Shown: positions 28,093 to 37,360, counted from the stretch's first letter. The stretch: DNA of 64,000 bases from JBALVT01 sp045110675 (GCA_045110675.1 JBGCGJ010000009.1:222059-286058); one strand, 5' to 3'. Numbers and translations: made by a program. The notes: generated by a model not told the origin, from the letters alone.

Positions 28093-30014
28093 TAGACTGA
28101 TTCCTGAGGAATGTTAAGAGCCGGCTGCGATGACTGTTCCCTGCGCTGTTGGCGAACCGTGTAAAGTCCAACAGTTAACACGGTAAGAATTGGACCAACG
28201 GACGCGAGTGCGAGAATACCAAAGCCGTCACTCACACCAGGCACGTTAGCGCCGACACCAAGACCGATCGCCAACACCAACGGCACAGTAATAGGACCCG
28301 TAGTCACGCCTGCACTGTCCCAGCTGAAATTCACGAATTCATGCGGTGCTTTAATCGTCAGCAGTATGACCAGCAGATAGGGTGGCAGCAGCAACCAAAA
28401 CAATGGCAGGTTATAGGCGATTTTGAAAATGCCAGCAGCGATACCCATGCCAACACCTAGCGCCACACTTTGCATGAGTAACTTTTTAGGAAATGCACCA
28501 ACGGTTAATCGCTCTACAGTGTCACCCAAGGCATTCAGAGCCGGTTCTGCAAGAGTAGCGCCATAGCCAAGAAAAAACGCAAAGCCGACCGCGAGCAGTT
28601 TGCCGCCGTGATCGGAAAATAGAGGACCTTCAATATGATCCAAACCCCAAGGCACAATTTCCGCAAAGGCAATAGGAACGTTGCTACCGAGCTGTGCACC
28701 TAAAGGGGTGAGACCAATCGCGATACCCAAACCAAAAAGCGTCATACCAATGAACGCAAAAGTGATACCCACCGCAACGTCGTTCTGTGGATCCAGCTTT
28801 TGCTTTAAAGCCATACGCAACACTAAGTACAGGAAAACACACAAGGGGATAATCGCTCGCAGCGCCTCTAACGTAGCAGTCTTCCATCGATCAACCATGG
28901 TGGTACTTTCATCCCAATGAGCTTCACCGACCAGTGAAAAGGGGCGAGAATACTGTTTTTCAATTAGAACAGTCGGCGCTGCTAGTCGGATCTTGCCTTC
29001 GATCAGGCTTGCCTCTCCTCCGGTAAACGCGAATTGATAGCCTTCGGGCAACTCACCCGCACGCAAATAGTCGTGGAACTCTTGCTCACTAACCGGTACA
29101 AGCATTTTTTCTAGCGGGTGTTCTGTCGTGTTTTCGCTACTCTGATTTGCAACAATTTCCGTACCTTCGTAGTGTTGAGCGCCGTAGTAGTCCTCTGCGG
29201 TGTAGTGGTACAAAGACAATATCAGAACGGCGATAATCGGAAACAGCGACGCCAACGTGACAATGCCAAATCCTGAATTTCCAGCATCAGCGTCATTTGA
29301 GCTCACTACGCGACATACGCCAATTCCCAGTGCCAATACCAAGGGCACCGTGACAGGGCCCGTTGTTACAGCGCCGCAATCCCAGGCAAGACCAAGTACA
29401 TCGTTGAGTACCGGCACCGTACTAAAGAAGAAGGACAGTGCCAAAAGTGCTCCCACAACTGGAATGGCCAGGTACTTCAAAGGCCATGCGTAAAAGAAAC
29501 GCAGTACGCCTGTTACAACGGCAAAACCCACACCTATTCCGACGCACGCAACCAGCTGACCCGAAAAGTCATTCAGAAGTGAATAGAGTAAAGGCGCCTG
29601 ATCTGCTTCAACGCCGGCACCCGCGCTCTTAAGCACCGCTATCGCAGGCTCTGCAAATGTTGCACCTACTCCAAGCAGAAAGGAGAAAACGAGTATGACC
29701 GGCATGCGCGAGTGTTTCGGCAGCACGCTGCCTATCTCCTCCCCCAGGGGCATAAGACCGAGCCGCAAACCTTCCATAAAAAACATCAGACCTGCCGCAA
29801 CGATCAGAATGCCTACCCCTATCATTAGCGCGTAGGTGATCGGCAACTGCAGTACCAGCAGCTGAAACACAATCAGATAGGTCACGATGAACCAGATTCC
29901 GGAAATCTGGTTCATGAAATTCCGCTTCACGTAAGGCCATAGCACTCTAAGAGTGTCTTGTAGACTCAACTTAAACCGGGGGTTTGCTAACTGCGATGCT
30001 TTTATGTCAGACAC
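28092..30014 (-). CDS. DUF1538 family membrane transporter, internally duplicated
   Basis: A 640-residue integral membrane protein built of two related halves. Each half has a membrane start (LRVLWPYVKRNF / LEALRAIIPLCVFLYL), a GVGATFAEPAIAVL / GYGATLAEPALNALG motif, and a closing TTGPVTVPLVLALGIGV / TTGPITVPLVLAIGLGV motif. Between them is a polar region of about 110 residues (SEQEFHDYLRAGELPEGY) that is probably outside the cytoplasm. DUF1538 proteins are thought to be transporters but no substrate is established; the inverted-type repeats fit a carrier or channel. GTG start with poor ribosome site. Directly followed by the PII-like gene; the pair is a common arrangement for PII-controlled transport of carbon or nitrogen ions. 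Confidence 0.85.
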   Translation of the reverse strand: MSDIKASQLANPRFKLSLQDTLRVLWPYVKRNFMNQISGIWFIVTYLIVFQLLVLQLPITYALMIGVGILIVAAGLMFFMEGLRLGLMPLGEEIGSVLPKHSRMPVILVFSFLLGVGATFAEPAIAVLKSAGAGVEADQAPLLYSLLNDFSGQLVACVGIGVGFAVVTGVLRFFYAWPLKYLAIPVVGALLALSFFFSTVPVLNDVLGLAWDCGAVTTGPVTVPLVLALGIGVCRVVSSNDADAGNSGFGIVTLASLFPIIAVLILSLYHYTAEDYYGAQHYEGTEIVANQSSENTTEHPLEKMLVPVSEQEFHDYLRAGELPEGYQFAFTGGEASLIEGKIRLAAPTVLIEKQYSRPFSLVGEAHWDESTTMVDRWKTATLEALRAIIPLCVFLYLVLRMALKQKLDPQNDVAVGITFAFIGMTLFGLGIAIGLTPLGAQLGSNVPIAFAEIVPWGLDHIEGPLFSDHGGKLLAVGFAFFLGYGATLAEPALNALGDTVERLTVGAFPKKLLMQSVALGVGMGIAAGIFKIAYNLPLFWLLLPPYLLVILLTIKAPHEFVNFSWDSAGVTTGPITVPLVLAIGLGVGANVPGVSDGFGILALASVGPILTVLTVGLYTVRQQRREQSSQPALNIPQESV

Positions 30015-30211
30015 GGGACCGCCAAAAACTTTATTGTTTCATCCGTATTCGGTCGCAAGACGAAAAGCTTTAGATCTATACTCAAAAACTACAAGAAATC
30101 AGGCAAAAAACCGGGATTCAGTGACAAATTGAGGTAATTGAGGCTATTGAGCGTCAAATCGAACGGGATTGAATCGCTGGGAGCGACACTCTGTGCACGG
30201 CGAACTTGAGT

Positions 30212-32509
30212 CTACTCGCTAAGGCTCTTCCCTCTAGCCTCGGACTTCTCCCACATCCTGAGATAGGTCTCCGCGGATTTAAACAGCGGCTCCAGCTCCT
30301 CATCGCTAACGCCGTCGCGCCTAACATCTTCGATCAGCTCCGCAACCAGGCCTAGGTGCACCATGCCCTCTGTATTGAAGTCCAAGGTGCGATTACCCAC
30401 CGCGGGTTGCTCAAAAGTGACATCGCCCGCATAAGATGTGAACGGATAAGTGATACCTTCGTCGGTTTGTGAGTCGCCGCAGACATTGTTGGGACCGAAA
30501 CGAGGCCCTGGCGCACCGGCGAAACCATTCAGATCAAAGCCAAAACCTTCACCCGGAATAGGAGTGCCCATTTCGCTCATTAGCGCAATTCGGGCCTGAT
30601 AGCCGTCGTCGGTAGTAGCGGTTTCTGTGGTCGAGCGACAGCGACGGAAGTTGGATTTAGATACTCCGCCCAGGCGGTAGATCTCCCCATTGTTGTTTCT
30701 GCCGTGAGTACCCACCGCAGGATAGTCGTTTTCTGCCAGCAACTCGTAAACGCGCTGATAACTCTTGCGGGGAAAATGATCTACTTCAAGGATCATGCCG
30801 CGCTTCATCATCTGTGCGACCAGAAACTCCCCAAGGGCTGTGAGGCCGTGGTTCTGACAATATTCACCCGCAAGAGCGCCGCCACTAAACAGACCTACGT
30901 TAGGCAAAAGTGAGCCTATGGGGTCGTCTGCATAGCCACTCATATCAAAGGGCGGTGGAGAATCAAATACCTCGCGGGGCTGATTCAGATTGGCGAAGCT
31001 GACGCCACCTTTATCGAAACCACCGGGGAACGTGAGCAGCTCAGCCGGACATTCAATAAAGTTGGAGAAGTGCCCTGTGTGACTAAAATTACCGAGGTCA
31101 CTGACGCGTCGATCGCCGTCACCGGCGGAAAAGGCATTGTCGTATTTATGGACCGGAAAGAGTACTCGCACACCCATGTCATAATACTGGTCCAGTTTGG
31201 CAGTCACTGTTTCCTCGGTACAGGGGCTGAACTCTCCGTAGGGGACTAAAAAGCAATCGAACAAGTCGGAGGTTTCAATTCCCAATACCACCGCCATCTT
31301 GCCGGCTCTGATTTGCTCCCTCGCTTCACTGGGACTAAATACAATGCGGAACCAGCCCTCACCGGGGCCACCGGATTGAGCATCTATATAACGCTCAAGT
31401 GCGTAAGTCTCTTCAATGATGCGGTCCACCGCTACCATGTCATTGCAATCAAAACGTTGATTGGATGCGCCAATTCCGACCGTTAGCTCACACAAGACCT
31501 GGTTGGTGGTGGCGTGTTGAACAAGTAACCGCAAACCGCTGAGAAACGCTCGCTCTACCCACTTGTAATACTGCATCTGATGGGTGGCACTTCGATGTGC
31601 GTCTGGCCAGGATGTAAATTCAGGGTAGCCTTGGGTGTCATGATTTTTGTCAGGTAGTTCCCCTGAAACCAGTATGGGCAGTAGGTCGGTAAGACTGCTA
31701 TTACTCAAATCGCCAAAAGCAAAACCCAGGATGTCTCGACGCCCCTCTTCGCCGTGAGCGAGGTCGCAATCGTCGAGAGCGTGCTCTACCCCAAGCCGGT
31801 GGAAAGGAGCGCCGTGAAAAACCCCACCGCCACCAAACGCAAAGTTGGTAAAGAGATGAGAGTGTGTTTCTACAAACCCGAACACGCTGCCATCGTCAAA
31901 CTCTGTGACTGTCGGGGCGCCGGTTGCGTCTACCGTCAATTCAGGGAAAGTAGCGCAGTCCATTTGCGGCTCCAGCGCAACGTTGGCCGCTACCAGTTCC
32001 TCGGCCAAACCTCCGGTATCGGAAAGATAGCGATCAGACAGAATATGGCGAAGCAAATAGCGCCCATTGGGAGCAGCTTTTAGCTGCCATTCCGCATCGG
32101 ATTGAAGACGATCAGTAATGACGATTTCATCATTCACTAACCGTGTATCTGAAGCGAGGGAGTCCTGTCGTGTAAGAGAGGCGCCATCTGAGCTGAAATA
32201 ACGCTCGTCTTGGTCAAACAACAAATAGGTTCCAAGATCCGTGGCACGAAAGAGAAAACGAGCGGCTTGGTCCAAATCTGCTGAGCTGAGCTGGTATGCG
32301 TTGTCGGTAGTAGCGGCAATATAATTGCCAGGATCACCAAGACCCAAAGCGAAACAACCATTGGCAGCAGTGAAAACCGAGCTTTCATCGGGAGCGAGAG
32401 TAGCCGGGGGCGCCGGTGTGCGACTGCGGCGGTCGCTGCTATCAGAACAGCCATTCAATACGAAGCTGAAACTGATCGCGGCAACCCATAAAAGTTTCGA
32501 AAACTGCAT
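30212..32509 (-). CDS. Lipoprotein with beta-trefoil-like and M19-like hydrolase domains
   Basis: About 765 residues. ATG 32509 (AAGG upstream) starts a lipoprotein signal ending in LNGC; an earlier TTG would overlap the previous gene. Residues about 45-185 look like a beta-trefoil/fascin-type unit (NYIAATTDNAYQL, GTYLLFDQDERYFSSDG, GRYLLRHILSDRYLSD), followed by a metal-dependent TIM-barrel domain: FVETHSHLFTNFAFGG (H-x-H), MAVVLGIETSDLF (a bridging Glu candidate), RVLFPVHKYDN, GMILEVDHFPRKS and PAVGTHGRNN. The order matches the renal dipeptidase (M19) family though diverged. Anchored in the envelope; the trefoil part could bind sugar or polymer. Substrate unknown. Translated directly after the M19-like gene. 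Confidence 0.75.
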   Translation of the reverse strand: MQFSKLLWVAAISFSFVLNGCSDSSDRRSRTPAPPATLAPDESSVFTAANGCFALGLGDPGNYIAATTDNAYQLSSADLDQAARFLFRATDLGTYLLFDQDERYFSSDGASLTRQDSLASDTRLVNDEIVITDRLQSDAEWQLKAAPNGRYLLRHILSDRYLSDTGGLAEELVAANVALEPQMDCATFPELTVDATGAPTVTEFDDGSVFGFVETHSHLFTNFAFGGGGVFHGAPFHRLGVEHALDDCDLAHGEEGRRDILGFAFGDLSNSSLTDLLPILVSGELPDKNHDTQGYPEFTSWPDAHRSATHQMQYYKWVERAFLSGLRLLVQHATTNQVLCELTVGIGASNQRFDCNDMVAVDRIIEETYALERYIDAQSGGPGEGWFRIVFSPSEAREQIRAGKMAVVLGIETSDLFDCFLVPYGEFSPCTEETVTAKLDQYYDMGVRVLFPVHKYDNAFSAGDGDRRVSDLGNFSHTGHFSNFIECPAELLTFPGGFDKGGVSFANLNQPREVFDSPPPFDMSGYADDPIGSLLPNVGLFSGGALAGEYCQNHGLTALGEFLVAQMMKRGMILEVDHFPRKSYQRVYELLAENDYPAVGTHGRNNNGEIYRLGGVSKSNFRRCRSTTETATTDDGYQARIALMSEMGTPIPGEGFGFDLNGFAGAPGPRFGPNNVCGDSQTDEGITYPFTSYAGDVTFEQPAVGNRTLDFNTEGMVHLGLVAELIEDVRRDGVSDEELEPLFKSAETYLRMWEKSEARGKSLSE

Positions 32510-32513
32510 TCGA

Positions 32514-33785
32514 CTATTTACCTTGATTTTGGGCTTCTTCAAAAACTCTCAAAAAATTTCCTCCCCAAATTTTAATAATCTCTTCTTCACTGTAACCGCG
32601 CTCTAACAATACTTTGGTGACATTCATGGCTTCACTGGCATCCTGAAAACCGACAATTCCACTGCCGTGATTGAAATCTGTTCCTATACCGACGTGATCA
32701 ACACCAATACGTCCAACGATATAGTCTATATGGTTCACCATGGCATCCACACTACCCGGTCCCAGCAATTCACTTACGGTTTGCAGAAAAGTCTGCTGGA
32801 CGTTTTTATCCTCTATTTCCCAGTACAGCTCAAAGGGATAGTAGGAATCTTCCTGAATGCCGGCTTCGCGACGTGCTTTTCTAATTTGTACATCCAAATC
32901 TTTATTCGACGAATCAAAAAGATAACCTTTGAAAGGCGCAATGTGAATAACTCCGCCGTTCTTACCGATAAGGTCAATTTCATCATCGGACAGATTACGG
33001 CTAACATCGGAAAGCTTGCGCACGTTTGAATGGCTGGCAATCACCGGCGCTGTCGACAAATTTATTACCTCAACGGCAGCGGCTTTTGAAAGCTGGGAAA
33101 TATCAACGATGCCGCCCAACTCATTAATACGCTTTACTGCCGATCGCCCCAGGTCAGATAAACCGCCATGTTCCTCTTCAGGCTCATGACCGGATATGGC
33201 AGCAATATAAAGCGGGCGTGACGAGTCAGCAAAAGCATTGTGTCCCAAGTGGGTCAGCGCGAAAACTTTGACCCCGGCGGCGAAAAACTCATCCAGCCCA
33301 GCAATATCTTCACCCAGTATCAGCGCATTTTGAAAACTCAATACAAAGGCGTTCTTTCCAGCTTCATGCGCCTTCACCAATTCATCAGCACTGCGAACAA
33401 TAATCGCGTTGTTCGCCGGATCAGCCGCAATTTTTTTAATCGCTTCGAGCTTTTCGTCGGCGATGGCTCTCGCTTGCGCGTAGCTTTCAACTGTTCGTGG
33501 CATTGGCCCTACCGCGATAGCCATTACCACCGCGTCTACGCCGCCCGCTTCCATCTTGGAAGGTTCAACCTTGGAGCGACCATCCGGACCAACGTAACGA
33601 GACTCCCTACCGGGAATTTCGATATCAGCATGGGCGTCCAAAACCAGTGCTTTACTGTGAATTGCTTCAACACTTGAGGAAGATAACGCAGGCGGGGATG
33701 CTGACCTGTTATTCGGCTGGTTAGTATAGGATGAACAGCTCGTTACACTGACTGCCAGTAGCAATGAAACTATTGGTTTAACCAT
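32514..33785 (-). CDS. M19 (membrane dipeptidase) family lipoprotein with altered metal site
   Basis: A 423-residue exported protein: lipobox VTSC17, GAGAG seven bases before ATG. H52-A-D54, H252 (ASHSNVR) and GTDFNHG give three of the expected metal or acid positions of renal dipeptidase. The bridging Glu (E125 in the human enzyme) is Gln152 (LSFQNAL) and the H198 position is Gln231 (IVDISQLSK), so two ligands of the binuclear zinc centre are changed. A whole branch of bacterial M19 proteins reads FQN and DVSQL, so this is probably a functional variant rather than decay. Substrates may be dipeptides or other amides. It overlaps or abuts the next M19-like gene. Confidence 0.88.
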   Translation of the reverse strand: MVKPIVSLLLAVSVTSCSSYTNQPNNRSASPPALSSSSVEAIHSKALVLDAHADIEIPGRESRYVGPDGRSKVEPSKMEAGGVDAVVMAIAVGPMPRTVESYAQARAIADEKLEAIKKIAADPANNAIIVRSADELVKAHEAGKNAFVLSFQNALILGEDIAGLDEFFAAGVKVFALTHLGHNAFADSSRPLYIAAISGHEPEEEHGGLSDLGRSAVKRINELGGIVDISQLSKAAAVEVINLSTAPVIASHSNVRKLSDVSRNLSDDEIDLIGKNGGVIHIAPFKGYLFDSSNKDLDVQIRKARREAGIQEDSYYPFELYWEIEDKNVQQTFLQTVSELLGPGSVDAMVNHIDYIVGRIGVDHVGIGTDFNHGSGIVGFQDASEAMNVTKVLLERGYSEEEIIKIWGGNFLRVFEEAQNQGK

Positions 33786-33960
33786 GGAAAACTCTCACTG
33801 ATTGAATATTCTGAATACTGGTATTCGCATTTAAATTGCTTGAACAATCACGCAGACTACTCTTGCTTGCCAATAAATAGAACAAACTATTTCAGTAACT
33901 CTCCCAAAATAAATGACAGGCCCCGTGGTTGTCGACAAGCTTACTGGCTAGCTCCAACAG

Positions 33961-34329
33961 TTAATGCATCACGAATTCGTGCTGCAGGGGCCCATCTTGG
34001 GGCAAACAGCTGTCCTGAATGCGATAGGTCGCAAGCACAGTGTCCATCATTTCTACCACTACCAGATTGCGCAACTGCTTTAGCCGTTCCCGAACTCCCG
34101 AGCACTGAACGTCGCACAGAGTTGTAAGCGCCTGGTTGAGAGCGCTGTCGCTCAGACAGTAACCTTCGACTACTCGCTCACCGTATTTCAGAACAAGCTC
34201 AAGGTCGGTGAGTTTAAGACCTTCTCGATATACCCGTTTCACGTTCGGGCCGCTGATACGCACGCGGTTATTTACCTCCAGCCACCGGCGTCGGCTGCCC
34301 TCGCGAGAATTTTGTTGAATAGTTTCCAT
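33961..34329 (-). CDS. Small protein with DUF4258-like pattern
   Basis: A 122-residue soluble protein with GGAG six bases before ATG. The segment VYREGLKLTDLELVLKYGERVVEGY followed by LRNLVVVEMMDTVLATYRI has the helix-then-strand arrangement of small DUF4258 or RelE-like toxin-type domains, but the match is weak and there is no obvious antitoxin next to it. Unknown function. Confidence 0.55.
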   Translation of the reverse strand: METIQQNSREGSRRRWLEVNNRVRISGPNVKRVYREGLKLTDLELVLKYGERVVEGYCLSDSALNQALTTLCDVQCSGVRERLKQLRNLVVVEMMDTVLATYRIQDSCLPQDGPLQHEFVMH

Positions 34330-35002
34330 GATTGCTCCGGCATAGTTGTTCTATGAGTGCATGGAGCGCATTGTAACTGTATATATAAACATGTCTATAT
34401 AGGCTACATAGGTGTGTAGCTAAATCAAGCAGGTCACGCTAAGCCCCGAATTAGTTGTGATCACTTGCTACACATCAGCCCGGGGCTGCGGACTCATTCC
34501 ACGTGGATCACCAAAGTGTCTGTAACTTGGGACATTGTAATTCTGTGCACCAAGCACTGCAGATCAACAGCAATGTCACAAGCTGAGATAGGTTTCATGG
34601 ACGCAAACCCTGAAGGCAATATGGGAGTTAGAGTTGATCCCAGGATACAAGCCGCAACCATACGCTGACTGATTTCACTTGTATCAATAGCGGCTTTTAT
34701 AAGGCGAGTAGCAAGATATGTACCCTGACCGTGGCGGGCGATGATGGTGCTGCCGCTTGCTGTAAATCAAAGCATGGCCACCATTATCTATTATAGTTTG
34801 ACAACAATTGGAAGTTTAGTGGCCTTTTGGCTGAATATGCGGAGTCATCTATGGGCATCGATATAACGCAAAGTGAATTTGATCGCGATTCCTAAAAAGT
34901 GATGGAAGCGAGTTGCTGCAGTAGGGGCTGCGACAAGGCAACAAAGCCTGGCCCCAGACAAGAAGCGAGGAAATTGATCCCGGGGTACTGTCAAAAGCGA
35001 TA
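34330..35002. other. Intergenic region of about 670 bases, no gene identified
   Basis: The region near 34370-34430 is A+T rich (repeated ATATA) and probably holds the promoter of the DUF4258-like gene. An open stretch of about 100 codons without start runs on the minus strand (roughly 34500-34780), and a 67-codon ORF on the plus strand overlaps it; neither has a recognisable protein. Confidence 0.4.
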
Positions 35003-36686
35003 CTAGTTCGCAGCGTCGAGAATCTGTGCGATACGCGAGGCTAGCGAATACATACCGCCCAATTCAATATTGCTGCCATCCTCGTTATTGGCCATAAGTA
35101 TCACTACATGCGCACCACGGTCGTCCGATTCCAAAAGCCAGGCCATCGTAAGCACGTAATTCCCGCGACCATTGGCAAGGCTCCCCCCCTTAAACCAAAC
35201 TCGATCCCATTTTTGCCGCAAGGTGGTCAGCACCGCTTCGGCACCAAAGGAGGTGTCCACGATGGAGAAAGCATCGCTACGATTGTCAAACTGACGGAGC
35301 CCCGCTATCCCCTTGCAAACATCAAGCACACTGGCTCTCCAGCTGCTATCTCGCAAACTGTCTTCATTATTATAGGTAAAAGAGGTCACGGGCCCCAGAG
35401 GCTCAATAAGGGACCGCAAAAAATCTCGTTGCACACTGTCACTGCCCTTCGTGTAATCATCAGCTTGCTCAGGTGATAAGCCCCATAAAACTTGGAACTG
35501 CTCGTTCGTCGACAAAAAGGGAACGAGTCCACGGGCCTCATTATTATTGTATGCTTTGGCAACACTCTCGATTTTTTCCCTACCGACCAGCTCGTGAATG
35601 TGATCCGTAGCGGTGTTGTCGCTACGCCCCATCATCAGAGCAGACATGTCTCTCAGTGGGACCTGGGTACCCAGGGGTACATCGTTGATGGTCGCGCCGG
35701 CGGGTACAATTTCCGCATCAGTGAACCTCACCGTGGAGTCGATTGCTATGTCGCCATCTTCAATAGCCTGGGCGAGCGCACCCAGCACCCAGCACCCAAA
35801 TTTTGAATATTGAACCGGTGGGCATAATCGCTTTTGAGCGATGTTTCACTATAGGCTTGCAGCTGTTACCGGCGATATCGGCGACCAGCATAGAAGTATT
35901 CTGGGCGAACGTCTTAAATTTGTCCCGCACCTGAGCCAAAGTCAGCGCATTGTCCGAGGCGGAAGTCTGAGTGCCTGTGTGCGGAAACGGATTGGCCGAA
36001 AAGACGGTCATCGGTGCGTTCGGTGAATAATCCGTCTCCAGACTCACAAAGTATCCAACTGCAGGATTCTCGGGAAGCCCAATTATCGCCCTAACGAAAT
36101 TGGGGGTTACCGTAACCATTTCTATCGCTATAGCACTGGGGATTGCCGCGCGCAGATCATCAAACAGGTCGCGCACCTCTGCGGCAGAAGCCGTATTTTC
36201 GAGAAAGTCATCGCTAAAGTGTTGCTCTATTTCACCGGTAGACGTTGAACTCTTAGAAAGCTCGCCCAGAAACCATGCAAACTGATTGGCGGCGGGTGTG
36301 TCAGGTAAGTCCAGTTTGCCCTCGGTATCCGTTCGAAAAAGAGGTTGAATCGGCTTTCGAAACTTTGCAACGGTAGACGGAAAGGTTTGACCTTGATAGT
36401 CGTCTACTATCTGTTTGGGAATGGCGAATGTGCAAACGTTACCCTCGCTTTGCAAGCACACTGACCAGCTATCGAATACGTAACCATCGGCCGGTATGGC
36501 GGTATAGGTTTCGTTATAGTCTTCATCAACCTCAAAAGTGCACGGTGATGAAGCGGGTGCGCAGTCTCGATCACCGGTTGCTGAACTAACACGACCTTCC
36601 CCGACTATTTCAATGCCATGCTTACAACTTGCAGCCAGTAGCAATGCGACAACAACAGTGTATCTGTAGTGTTTCTTCTCAGCCAT
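35003..36686 (-). pseudogene. Beta-lactamase-like lipoprotein, out of frame by one 7-bp repeat unit
   Basis: Two overlapping frames make one gene. ATG 36686 (AAAGG seven bases up) gives a lipoprotein signal (LLLAASC), an InlB-type repeat (TAIPADGYVFDSWSVC), an Orf12/LpqF-like N-terminal domain (FLGELSKSSTSTGEIEQHFSDDF...) and the start of a class A beta-lactamase fold with S-I-F-K nucleophile motif in MPTGSIFKIWVLGA. The frame then stops shortly after three copies of a heptamer (35778-35798). In the other frame the fold continues: ALAQAIEDGDIAID, the S-D-N motif (MGRSDNTATDHI) and K-G-G in WFKGGSLANG. Removing one heptamer joins them exactly (558 residues, reading GSIFKIWVLGALAQAIEDG). No product is made in this form except a truncated one. 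Confidence 0.85.
35778..35798. repeat. Three tandem GCACCCA heptamers causing the frameshift
   Basis: Three perfect copies of GCACCCA (TGGGTGC on the coding strand). Two copies, or five, restore the reading frame of the beta-lactamase-like gene; three or four do not. The position is directly after the catalytic S-x-x-K motif. Confidence 0.95.
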
Positions 36687-36875
36687 AATCCTGCCTTTAC
36701 AACGATCGATAAGATGCAGATCAAGTGCAAGATTCGTGCCTCGACGCCTTTTTGAAAACATTAGATTTGGTTTTCAATAAGATACTCGAGCGACCGCTCC
36801 CTGAGTACATTCAGGAATTAGATGCAGGTGTAAAATTCTCCGACGCCAAAATTCGAAACGTCAGAGAACATTTGA

Positions 36876-36902
36876 GCTGCTCTATTAGCTTAAGAGAGCA
36901 GC
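36876..36902. terminator. Hairpin spanning the selenoprotein stop codon
   Basis: GCTGCTCT and AGAGCAGC form a perfect 8-bp stem with an 11-base loop that holds the TAA stop (36892-36890) of the peroxiredoxin-like gene. There is no T run after it, so it may be a structure affecting decay or ending rather than a classic terminator. Confidence 0.5.
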
Positions 36903-37360
36903 GCTTGCATCAATACCAATGTTTCAGCGGGATCCATTCGTCCTATTGGTGAATTGCTATAAGTTGAGGCCATCACCATTCCCTCACCCGTCAGAATAAA
37001 TTCTGATGGTTGGATGTGATCACGACGCTCATCCCACCAAGCCCCAATCGCATCGCCATCTGCCCGTGTCATGCTGTGAGCAACTGGAAAATTCAGTGGC
37101 GCGGCAACTTCGGCAGTCTGCTCCTCACTATCTACCGCACCAGCGTAAATACTGAAGCCCAATGCGGCAAACTCTTCACGACGTTTCTCGAAGCCGTCTA
37201 ACTGACGGCGACAGAAAGGTCACCAATGGCCTCGGTAAAATAGAACGATGGCGTAGGCAGTATCAATCTCATCTGGCAATACAAACTCGCTGCCGCCCGC
37301 GGCTCTGAGTTTGAGTCGCGGAAACATGTCTCCGGCGACGAGCTTTTCGATAGTACTCAT
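36890..37360 (-). CDS. Peroxiredoxin-like selenoprotein with in-frame UGA (Sec47)
   Basis: ATG 37360 has an ideal AGGAGG six bases upstream. The frame reads ...AIVLFYRGHW, then UGA (37222-37220), then PFCRRQLDGFEKRREEF and on without a stop to 36890, 156 residues in all. Peroxiredoxin-like proteins have YRGHWCPFC here, so UGA stands exactly at the peroxidatic Cys, giving U47-P-F-C50, a UxxC redox motif known from other bacterial selenoproteins. The rest (GFSIYAGAVDSEEQTAEVAAPLNFPVAH...) matches the AhpC/TSA-like thioredoxin fold. A fitting SECIS stem-loop starts right after the UGA. It should reduce peroxides or act on thiols in the cytoplasm. Decoding needs SelB and tRNA-Sec elsewhere in the genome. 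Read as two ORFs by standard gene finders. Confidence 0.88.
37184..37217 (-). promoter_or_regulatory. Bacterial SECIS element
   Basis: On the coding strand the UGA is followed by CC, then TTTCT pairing with AGAAA (37217-37213 with 37188-37184) and GCCGTC pairing with GACGGC (37209-37204 with 37198-37193), with a GTC/TTCG internal loop between them. The apical loop is AGTTA, with G among its first two bases, 16 bases after the UGA. These match the known rules for bacterial SECIS (apical loop 3-14 nt with an early G, 16-37 nt from UGA). Confidence 0.85.

Noticed and set aside
34500..34780. Minus-strand open stretch with an IARHGQGTYLATRLIKAA segment resembling an acetyltransferase motif.
   Set aside because: No start codon before it, only about 100 codons, and nothing else in it fits GNAT; likely chance.
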